Shown here piece after piece: positions 9,650 through 16,188 of a DNA stretch of 64,000 nucleotides. The notes under the pieces were generated by a model. The model worked only from the letters and a program-made list of their open reading frames with translations, was not told where the DNA came from and did no database searches. Source of the DNA: an uncultured Aquimarina sp. (GTDB taxonomy: Bacteria > Bacteroidota > Bacteroidia > Flavobacteriales > Flavobacteriaceae); assembly GCA_947489685.1 (NCBI GenBank), contig CANLEM010000005.1, positions 372,001-436,000 of the forward strand. The letters are read 5' to 3'. The stretch's first letter is position 1; every line of letters starts with the position of its first letter. The position numbers and the translations under genes were made by a program.

Positions 9650-10100
9650 ACATTTTTTGAATTACCCAGGCTGGTCCTATTAATAAAAACTTGAAATCAT
9701 CAATAAAAGATGGCTTTTGCCCCTCTATTTTGTGGCCATAAAACTGTCCTATCCATGCTGCTACAAAAATACCTATAGATACCAACCATAGCGGAGCATA
9801 CAGGCCAATATAATAATTTGCAATTATACAAAAGGTCGAGAAAAGTAAAATTTGTAACGCCATTTTTATAGATAATCTAACATAAAAGAATAGCACAAAC
9901 AGTAAAATCACAAAAGCCCAATTCTCTATAAAAGGGTTTGTTCCTGGTAATATTGAAGCCAGCAATCCATTAGGGATACTCATTAACAGTCCTACGATTG
10001 AAAAAAATATTGCCGGAACACAGATAAAATGTATCGCGATATTTGTTTTATTTTGGTGGCTTACAGCGTATTCCTTAAACCATGTTTCTAAAGATTTCAT
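9636..10100 (-). CDS. Mpo1-like (DUF962) membrane protein
   Basis: A 154-residue membrane protein with about four hydrophobic helices. The family marks are near the N-terminus (SLETWFKEYAVSHQNKTNIA, then HFICVPAIFFS) and near the C-terminus (IGQFYGHKIEGQKPSFIDDF). Yeast Mpo1 is an iron-dependent dioxygenase that shortens 2-hydroxy fatty acids, and the spaced histidines here (in HFI, GHK) fit that metal site. Activity on fatty acids is inferred from the family only. It is the first gene of a two-gene unit with the MEST-like hydrolase. Confidence 0.85.
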   Translation of the reverse strand: MKSLETWFKEYAVSHQNKTNIAIHFICVPAIFFSIVGLLMSIPNGLLASILPGTNPFIENWAFVILLFVLFFYVRLSIKMALQILLFSTFCIIANYYIGLYAPLWLVSIGIFVAAWIGQFYGHKIEGQKPSFIDDFKFLLIGPAWVIQKMFGKK

Positions 10101-10277
10101 ACGTTTAGTTTTATTAATTCACTGAACAAAAATAGCATATATACATATATAATTTATTAAACCATTGACATTGATATATTCTATGAATTAAAGTAAAAAT
10201 TAGTTGTAACTAAGGTAGTAATTTTTAGACTTATACTATATAAAATTGTAATTTGGAACCTCTCAAAAATTAAAGTT

Positions 10278-10835
10278 ATGGCACGTACTCCTTCAAACAT
10301 GTTAGCTCTTGGCACTAAAGCACCGGATTTTACATTAACCGATACGGTCACAAATGATTTAGTTTCTCTACAAAATATCAAAGGTGAAAAAGGAACGGTC
10401 GTAATGTTTATTTGTAATCATTGCCCATTTGTGATTCACGTAAATGAAGAAATTGTACGAATAGCCAATGACTATAGAGTTCAAGGATTTGGTTTTGTGG
10501 CTATTAGTAGTAATGATGTTGAAAATTATCCTCAAGACGGCCCTAAAGAAATGTGGAAAACTGCTCGAAAAAACAATTACAGTTTTCCATATTTATATGA
10601 TGAAACGCAAGAAGTAGCTAAAGCATATGACGCCGCTTGTACTCCCGATTTTTATCTATTTGATGCAGATTTAAAACTTATCTACAGAGGCCAACTAGAT
10701 GATTCTAGACCCGGAAATGGAATACCTGTAAACGGGCGTGACCTTCGTCAAGCTGTTGATGCCGTGCTTCGAAATGCCAAAGTATCTGAAGATCAAAAAC
10801 CTAGTATTGGATGTAACATAAAATGGAAAAATTAA
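10278..10835 (+). CDS. Thioredoxin-fold family protein with CNHC motif
   Basis: A 185-residue redoxin-domain protein. The active site is CNHCPF (Cys46 and Cys49), preceded by the beta strand TVVMFI, and the cis-proline loop is CTPDFYLFD. It belongs to the AhpC/TSA-Redoxin group of small thioredoxin-fold proteins with an inserted helix before the cis-proline loop. No signal peptide is seen, so it should be cytoplasmic. It may reduce disulfides or peroxides; the partner is unknown. The acetyltransferase gene starts 3 bases downstream. Confidence 0.88.
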   Translation: MARTPSNMLALGTKAPDFTLTDTVTNDLVSLQNIKGEKGTVVMFICNHCPFVIHVNEEIVRIANDYRVQGFGFVAISSNDVENYPQDGPKEMWKTARKNNYSFPYLYDETQEVAKAYDAACTPDFYLFDADLKLIYRGQLDDSRPGNGIPVNGRDLRQAVDAVLRNAKVSEDQKPSIGCNIKWKN

Positions 10836-10838
10836 TGT

Positions 10839-11366
10839 ATGCTACCTATCATTACATTTCTTCCTTGTACTATAAGTGACATTACAGATTTAGTAAAAAT
10901 AAGTCAGCAATTTTATCCCGAACATTATACCCATATCTGGAAAAATGATGACCCCAGTTATTATATAGACCTAAGTTTTAGTCAAAAAGCCTTTGAGAAG
11001 GATTTCGAGGTTGAAAATATCTTATATTTTCTTATTCAGAAAGGAGATGAGAAATTAGGTTTATTAAAGATTCGTAAACACCAAGCTATTGAAGGCTACG
11101 CTAAATTTGATGCATTACAATTAGAAAAAATATACCTTTTAAAAAATAGTATCGGCATGGGGGTAGGTAAAAAAGGGATAGAATTTGTTAAAAATTATGC
11201 CAATAATTTGAACAAAAAAATAATCTGGCTTGATGTTATGACCACAAGTCCTGCATTGTATTTTTACCAAAAAATGGATTTTAAAACTATTTCTTACTAT
11301 ATGCTAGATTATCCAGGGCTCAAAGATGGGTATCGAGAAATGCAGCGAATGATATTACCTCTTTAA
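10839..11366 (+). CDS. GNAT family N-acetyltransferase
   Basis: A 175-residue acetyltransferase of the Gcn5-related fold. It shows the acceptor-side helix near the N-terminus (ITDLVKISQQFYPEHY), the beta4 strand LGLLKIRKH, the acetyl-CoA loop LLKNSIGMGVGKKGIEFV with the R/Q-x-x-G-x-G/A-like pattern, and the C-terminal IIWLDVMTTSPALYFYQKMD. Substrate not predictable. It follows the thioredoxin-fold gene closely and its 3' end overlaps the convergent DinB gene by 4 bases. Confidence 0.85.
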   Translation: MLPIITFLPCTISDITDLVKISQQFYPEHYTHIWKNDDPSYYIDLSFSQKAFEKDFEVENILYFLIQKGDEKLGLLKIRKHQAIEGYAKFDALQLEKIYLLKNSIGMGVGKKGIEFVKNYANNLNKKIIWLDVMTTSPALYFYQKMDFKTISYYMLDYPGLKDGYREMQRMILPL

Positions 11367-11881
11367 GATAATCCAGCTACTAGGTTAAGATGTGCCAAAT
11401 GATGATTACCGTGCCATGCATAAATACCAATATCCTCGGCCAAAGAAATTGCAATATTACCCTCTGGATGGATGAATTCTTTTTTAAGATCTTGAGTAGA
11501 CAGTCCTTTTAAAAAATAAACCCACTTGGCATGTAATGCCTTTATCATATCCACAGAGAGATAAATTGGAGCTGACTTAGTATCGAACAACTCTGCCCAT
11601 AATCCTTCATTATAAGCCTTTATTATTGGTTTATCCTCGGTCATTGCCCATTTAAAACGAATGTATCCATTATGATGGCTATCATGGATATGATGTATTA
11701 CTTGCCTGGCTGTCCATCCTCCTGGGCGATACGGAGTTTCTAATTGCTTTTCGCTAAATTTTGCTACCAGATCGGCAATTTTGGATGGCAATTCTTCTAT
11801 ATCCGATATCCATTTTGCAATATGATCAGGGTTAATTTTTTGGGGACATTCAAATGTTCCTATAGGATATTTAAGATCCAT
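11363..11881 (-). CDS. DinB-fold YfiT/BstA-like putative metal-dependent transferase
   Basis: A 172-residue four-helix DinB-fold protein. The YfiT-type features are the opening YPIGTF, the segment RPGGWTARQVIHHIHDSHHN with metal-binding His, and the C-terminal WHGNHHLAHL with further His. In Firmicutes relatives act as bacillithiol S-transferases, and some Bacteroidota also make bacillithiol-like thiols; which thiol, if any, this protein uses cannot be told. It lies 11 bases downstream of the exported unknown gene on the same strand and may be co-transcribed with it. Confidence 0.85.
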   Translation of the reverse strand: MDLKYPIGTFECPQKINPDHIAKWISDIEELPSKIADLVAKFSEKQLETPYRPGGWTARQVIHHIHDSHHNGYIRFKWAMTEDKPIIKAYNEGLWAELFDTKSAPIYLSVDMIKALHAKWVYFLKGLSTQDLKKEFIHPEGNIAISLAEDIGIYAWHGNHHLAHLNLVAGLS

Positions 11882-11892
11882 ACGTGCGTATA

Positions 11893-12687
11893 TTATTCAA
11901 CCTTAGCGTACATAAATTCTTCATTCGAGAAAAGATCTACTAAGGTAAGTACATTTTCGTCAATATTTTCGATTTTATATCTATACATACGATCATCCAT
12001 AGGAAAAAAACATACTAGTACCCCTTCTTCAATCCTCGTTTTTAAACGATTCGCGAATTTCCCATTATAAAAATTAAATCGTATCGTTCCTTCAAAAATA
12101 ATATAATCCTCGGTGTTTTGAATAAACAACCATTTCCCTTGTAAGGCATTATAAGTATCTTTGTTATAGAATTTATTATCTAATAATCCTTTCATTTTAT
12201 TAGCGTATCCAATAAAATCAGTTTCGGCGGTTACCTCGGGCAAAGGAGATCCTATAGTTTCTTTGTCAACTTCATCTTCACCATTAAAAAAGTGTTTAGA
12301 TTCATATTTGGTAAAAGCTCTTGAATAATCCAACACTTTACGTCCATTTTCGTCGGTTGCGGTTAAATAAGGTCTCTGTTTGTAATTTACATGAATCAAC
12401 TGGTCATTCCAGAAATAAAACTCTGTCACTATATTAGCACTCCGAGTACTTACTTTTCTTTTAATTTTTTTAAGTCGATCGTGCTCATAATAACCTTCTA
12501 ATTCTGCACCATGGTCAGCCATCTTGTCCAAGAATTCTTCGGGGTCCAAATAAAAGGTTTCAAAATCTATATAGCCGTCTATAATTTCCATTTGATCTTT
12601 TATACTTGTCAAAACCTCTTGTTTATCTTGACCAAATGAAAAATAACTACTACATAGAAGTAATAAAATGGTTAATAATTGTCTCAT
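11893..12687 (-). CDS. Exported protein of unknown function
   Basis: A 264-residue protein with a clear signal peptide (MRQLLTILLLLCSSYFSFGQ). The first half is charged and mixed alpha/beta. The last 80 residues, from LQGKWLFIQNTEDYIIFEG onward, look like a small lipocalin-like or META-like beta domain (short strands, a W after GK, ending EEFMYAKVE). I do not recognise a named family. The DinB/YfiT gene follows on the same strand, so the two may form a unit. Confidence 0.75.
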   Translation of the reverse strand: MRQLLTILLLLCSSYFSFGQDKQEVLTSIKDQMEIIDGYIDFETFYLDPEEFLDKMADHGAELEGYYEHDRLKKIKRKVSTRSANIVTEFYFWNDQLIHVNYKQRPYLTATDENGRKVLDYSRAFTKYESKHFFNGEDEVDKETIGSPLPEVTAETDFIGYANKMKGLLDNKFYNKDTYNALQGKWLFIQNTEDYIIFEGTIRFNFYNGKFANRLKTRIEEGVLVCFFPMDDRMYRYKIENIDENVLTLVDLFSNEEFMYAKVE

Positions 12688-12990
12688 ATCTAGGGGGTTA
12701 ATCGGTTTTTGCTTAATAAATAATCAGTAGGCCTAAATATTTTTAACAAAATGATTTTCACCAAAATATAAAAATCATTTTGTTAAAAGAAATTAAAAAT
12801 CCTAAAAATGATTTAAGCTCTAAAATTTTTTACTTACATAATTTTATCAAACGACATACTATTTTACCTTTTCTGACCAAATAATACGTGTAATTTACTT
12901 CATTACATATATTTTATTTTCTAAAAAAAAAGTCCCTAAACTCTATTAGGGACTTTTTCTTTACTTATATTACTAATACAGTTTTCTACA
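12688..12990. other. 303-base intergenic stretch
   Basis: Lies upstream of the exported unknown gene and downstream of the PPIase gene, both on the minus strand. Apart from the hairpin at 12923-12958 it is AT-rich, holds no credible ORF and shows no RNA gene. It should contain the promoter of the exported unknown gene, but no convincing -33/-7 pair was found. Confidence 0.6.
12923..12958 (-). terminator. Terminator of the PPIase gene
   Basis: Stem AAAAAGTCCCTAA / TTAGGGACTTTTT (12927-12939 and 12946-12958). On the minus strand the stem is followed by nine T, a strong intrinsic terminator 33 bases past the PPIase stop. Confidence 0.9.
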
Positions 12991-13923
12991 TTATTTTACG
13001 TTTACCAATTCAACATCAAAAATAAGTGTTGCATTTGGCGGTATTACTCCACCTGCTCCTCTTTCTCCGTATCCCAGATAAGGAGGAATTACAAAACGTG
13101 CTTTATCTCCAACCTGTAACAATGCAATTCCTTCATCCCATCCAGAAATTACCTGTCCCATTCCTAACGAAAAATCAATAGGCTCGTTACGTTTATACGA
13201 AGAGTCAAATACCGTGCCATCAGTCAAACTACCTTTGTAATGCACTGATACTGTGTTTCCTTTCTCTGCTTTCGCTCCATCTCCTTTTTGGATAACTTTA
13301 TAACGCAATCCACTATCTGTTTTATCAAATCCAGCTGCAAGTTCTTCTAATAGTTGCTCAGATTTCTTTTTCGCTTCTGCTTCTCTTTCAGCTTTTGCTC
13401 CATTAAATTGCCTAAAAGTTTCTACCGCATTAAATTTCTCAGCCTCTGCTCCTACTCTTATGATTTCTACTGCTTCAATAACATCACCTTGTGCAACTGC
13501 ATTTACAACATCTAACCCTTCAACCACTTTACCAAAAACGGTATGTTTTCCATCCAACCAAGAAGTCTCTACATGCGTTATAAAAAACTGACTTCCGTTG
13601 GTACCAGGACCAGCATTGGCCATAGATAATACTCCAGGTCCATCATGTTTTAAATCAGGATGTATTTCGTCATCAAACTGATATCCCGGACCACCGGCAC
13701 CAGTACCTTGAGGATCACCTCCTTGAATCATAAAATCAGCTATAACTCTATGAAAATTTAAACCGTTATAGTATGGTTTTCCCTGAGGGATTGCTTGGTT
13801 TTCTAAATTACCTTCTGCCAACCCAACAAAATTACCAACGGTTCCAGGTGTTTTTTTATATTCAAGATTAATTAGAATACTTCCTTTTGATGTATTAAAC
13901 TTTGCGTATAATCCTTCTTGCAT
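12991..13923 (-). CDS. Cyclophilin-FKBP fusion peptidyl-prolyl isomerase
   Basis: A 310-residue protein joining two unrelated prolyl isomerase folds. Residues 1 to about 155 are a cyclophilin ([15 protein letters not shown], then [12 protein letters not shown] and [19 protein letters not shown]). A charged helical linker (about 165-195) follows, and residues 200-310 are an FKBP domain ([50 protein letters not shown]). It has no signal peptide, so it should assist folding in the cytoplasm. Cyclophilin and FKBP domains both look intact in the active-site segments. Monocistronic with its own terminator. Confidence 0.93.
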   Translation of the reverse strand: MQEGLYAKFNTSKGSILINLEYKKTPGTVGNFVGLAEGNLENQAIPQGKPYYNGLNFHRVIADFMIQGGDPQGTGAGGPGYQFDDEIHPDLKHDGPGVLSMANAGPGTNGSQFFITHVETSWLDGKHTVFGKVVEGLDVVNAVAQGDVIEAVEIIRVGAEAEKFNAVETFRQFNGAKAEREAEAKKKSEQLLEELAAGFDKTDSGLRYKVIQKGDGAKAEKGNTVSVHYKGSLTDGTVFDSSYKRNEPIDFSLGMGQVISGWDEGIALLQVGDKARFVIPPYLGYGERGAGGVIPPNATLIFDVELVNVK

Positions 13924-14077
13924 AGTTATGTATATTTTCTAGTTTTAATTTTTGAGTTGCAAAGATAACTAATTGCTAATGGTTTATCACATTAAAAATC
14001 AGGATAGTTTTCAACTCTAAATCAATCGAAAGTATTAAAAATATTAAGAGAATTTGAGCACTGTATTTCGAGAAGTA

Positions 14078-14875
14078 TTATTTTATTTGTCGAATTAATT
14101 CTTGAGCTTCAAGGTGTTTAAAATTATTCTTATCCTTCACTATAGTGCTTAATGTTTGTAAAAGCAATTCTTTATTATTTTGTTTAAGATACACCATTGC
14201 TTTATACCAATCGGATTTTTTACTTTGCAATGTATTAGATCTGGCAAGTGAATCGAATTGATTAATAGCCTTATCAAACTTATCCAGTTCTAAATAAGCT
14301 ACTCCTGTATAGATATAACTCAAAGGATTTATGGATTTTGCCTCTTTTTGGTATTTTACAAAAACATCAGCGGCCTCATTGTATTTTTTGTTTTCAAATA
14401 ATATTTGCCCCTTTTCGATTAACTTGTCATTTTCTTCACCTCTGGTAATTAAAGAGGGAATATCATCTAATTGTATATATTCTGCATATAATTTATCATT
14501 ACTATTGTCTTTAAAAACAAAAAGCGAAATTGTCATTAATACTGCAATTGCAGCTGCAATACCCATAAAAAAGGGTCTCTTATTTTTATTTGAAGAACGA
14601 TTATCTGCTATAACCTCATCAATTGATGTCTTTAGAGCCGTCGCCTCATCGCTTCGAAAGAAAGATGTTAACTCTTTTTCTTTTTCGTTCTTTAATACCT
14701 CTTTATTTCCTACTGCCCAATCTTCATCATCATACACTAATCGCATATCTTTTTGCAATTTCAACTCTTGAGCAAGAGCTATATCCGCACGAACTTTTGC
14801 CTCAAAAACCTCCTTTTCTTCCAAGGACATTTCATTGTCAAGATATTTCTCTATTTCTAACAAAAAATCATTCAT
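14078..14875 (-). CDS. Single-pass membrane TPR protein, likely anti-sigma factor
   Basis: A 265-residue protein. Residues 1-100 are charged and helical and begin MNDFLLEIEKYLDNEMSLEE, a zinc-less anti-sigma-like opening (short helix, acidic, no HxxxCxxC). Residues 101-121 (PFFMGIAAAIAVLMTISLFV) are one membrane helix, with KNKR just before it, which predicts the N-terminus inside and the C-terminus in the periplasm. Residues 130-265 hold two to three TPR-like helical hairpins. Its ATG overlaps the sigma factor stop by 4 bases (ATGA), so it is translationally coupled to the sigma gene. Acting as its anti-sigma factor is inference from order and topology. Confidence 0.8.
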   Translation of the reverse strand: MNDFLLEIEKYLDNEMSLEEKEVFEAKVRADIALAQELKLQKDMRLVYDDEDWAVGNKEVLKNEKEKELTSFFRSDEATALKTSIDEVIADNRSSNKNKRPFFMGIAAAIAVLMTISLFVFKDNSNDKLYAEYIQLDDIPSLITRGEENDKLIEKGQILFENKKYNEAADVFVKYQKEAKSINPLSYIYTGVAYLELDKFDKAINQFDSLARSNTLQSKKSDWYKAMVYLKQNNKELLLQTLSTIVKDKNNFKHLEAQELIRQIK

Positions 14876-15486
14876 AAATCTTTTATACTATTATACCTAG
14901 GGTCATTTTTAATCAATTTTGTTAATTGCGATTTACAATTAAAAATACGTTGTCTTACTACATTATCCGAACTATAATCCAATTTTTCAACTATTTCTTT
15001 ATAGGGTATTTTTTGAAAGAAAAGTTGAAGTAATTGTTTACAATTATCAGATATTTCTTTTAGCTTTTCTTGAAACAATTCCCATTTTTCTTGTTCCAAA
15101 ACTGCCATAGTCATATCATCTTCTTCACCTACTAGTTCTATAGTATCCTCTTTTGTTACCATCCTTTTTTGTTTTTTTAGCTCTCTACGCCACAAATTCC
15201 TGCACGCGCCAAACAAATAAGCCTCTAAAGAGCTCTCTATTACAAAAGATTTTACTTTATATCTCCCGATCAATTGCAACAAAGCTTTCTGAAAAATATC
15301 TTCTGCATCCGTACGATCTCCAGTATTTTTTTGAATGTAACTTGCTATTTTTGGGAAAGAGGTGGTATACAATTTCTGTATAACTTCTTTATTTCCTGTT
15401 GCTAATTCTTTTAAAAGGTCTATTTCTTCCACAAGCGTTAAAGATTCTTTAACATATTTATTTTTATTACTTTTGCCTGGTAACAT
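14872..15486 (-). CDS. ECF-type RNA polymerase sigma factor
   Basis: A 204-residue sigma-70 family protein. Region 2 contains RTDAEDIFQKALLQLIGRYK and YLFGACRNLWRRELKKQKR. Region 4 is CKQLLQLFFQKIPYKEIVEK plus a helix-turn-helix (LDYSSDNVVRQRIFNCKSQL). The start is placed at the ATG at 15486 (MLPGKSNKNKYV); upstream in-frame codons give a hydrophobic, non-sigma stretch. The first codons overlap the plus-strand promoter of the divergent exported gene. It is coupled to the anti-sigma-like gene by a 4-base overlap. Its targets are unknown; the neighbouring CHAT cluster is the obvious candidate. Confidence 0.9.
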   Translation of the reverse strand: MLPGKSNKNKYVKESLTLVEEIDLLKELATGNKEVIQKLYTTSFPKIASYIQKNTGDRTDAEDIFQKALLQLIGRYKVKSFVIESSLEAYLFGACRNLWRRELKKQKRMVTKEDTIELVGEEDDMTMAVLEQEKWELFQEKLKEISDNCKQLLQLFFQKIPYKEIVEKLDYSSDNVVRQRIFNCKSQLTKLIKNDPRYNSIKDL

Positions 15487-15542
15487 TTTTATGTAAGGGA
15501 AACATACTAATAAATTAGAAAACAAAAAAAATATTTTAAATG
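15448..15542 (+). repeat. Leader repeat, copy 1 (before first small exported gene)
   Basis: This stretch and 18965-19063 are near copies. Shared are TTTAACAT, then TTACTTT[TC]GC.TGGTAACAT, TTTTTATGT, GGGAAACATA, TAAT, GAAAACAAAAAAA and the start ATGAAAAAA. Copy 1 reaches into the first dozen codons of the minus-strand sigma gene. The two copies belong to a duplication that also made the two paralogous genes. Confidence 0.85.
15468..15475 (+). promoter_or_regulatory. -7 box TACTTTTG for first small exported gene
   Basis: Exact match to the Bacteroidota -7 consensus TAnnTTTG, 65 bases before the ATG. It sits inside codons 4-7 of the divergent sigma gene. The equivalent site of the second copy is TACTTTCG at 18988-18995. 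No clear TTG -33 box is present; TTTAACAT at 15448-15455 is shared by both copies instead. Confidence 0.5.
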
Positions 15543-16130
15543 AAAAAATCAGCTTTATTAATTTTAGCTGCAATTTTTGTAATTGGGATACAAAGTTGCA
15601 CTATTGACGAACAGGAAGAAATTGCACCCCAAGATTTCTCTATTACTAAGGGTTCCTTAGAAAAAAACAACTCACTAATTTTAACAGGTTGTTTTAAAAC
15701 CATATATATAGATTATGGCAACTTGGACAATAGAAACAGAGGTGAATTCAGAGATCTTGCAGCATATAGATGGTTTAATAATCAGGTGATAATTGAAACT
15801 ACCCTTTGCCCTTCGATCGAAATCTGGAAAGTACCTTGTGGTAGTCTTTCGCGCTACTCCGCTAAGAATGACGAAGAAGAAGAAATCGTAATTGATGCAG
15901 AAGAGAGTTTAACTCTTGGTGAAGGTGGGGCACCTCCTCCTCCATCTGTTACAAGAACTCCTAGGTATCTAGAGAATCGTCTTTTTCCTTATCATGCATG
16001 CATCACAGGAATCGAGGACCCTATAGATGATAACACAGAAGATGATAATCAAAATCCACCAATTATTACATCTCCAGATGATGATAATCCACATAACACG
16101 CCTGGACTACCTATTATAAATATTCGTTAA
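15540..16130 (+). CDS. Small exported protein, CHAT-cluster paralogue 1
   Basis: A 196-residue exported protein of unknown family. The signal ends VIGIQSC with Cys20, so a lipoprotein is likely. The body (about residues 50-105) has Cys51, Cys90 and Cys100 plus Cys154, each matched in the paralogue at 19061 (Cys51, 89, 99, 155), suggesting two disulfides. A strikingly acidic motif, KNDEEEEIVIDAEES with a following TL.EGG, spans 109-130 and is almost identical in both. The tail is Pro/Asp/Asn rich and likely disordered. It is divergent from the sigma factor and 58 bases before the CHAT protease gene. A role as substrate or sensor for that protease is inference. Confidence 0.8.
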   Translation: MKKSALLILAAIFVIGIQSCTIDEQEEIAPQDFSITKGSLEKNNSLILTGCFKTIYIDYGNLDNRNRGEFRDLAAYRWFNNQVIIETTLCPSIEIWKVPCGSLSRYSAKNDEEEEIVIDAEESLTLGEGGAPPPPSVTRTPRYLENRLFPYHACITGIEDPIDDNTEDDNQNPPIITSPDDDNPHNTPGLPIINIR

Positions 16131-16188
16131 TTAAAATTTTAGTATTTTCGATTTCTCTTTATCCATTAACCTTAACCCCAGGTAACAT

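Noticed and set aside
15487..15573. Longer sigma factor with a hydrophobic N-terminus
   Set aside because: The added stretch is unlike any sigma factor and covers the divergent leader and the start of the plus-strand gene.
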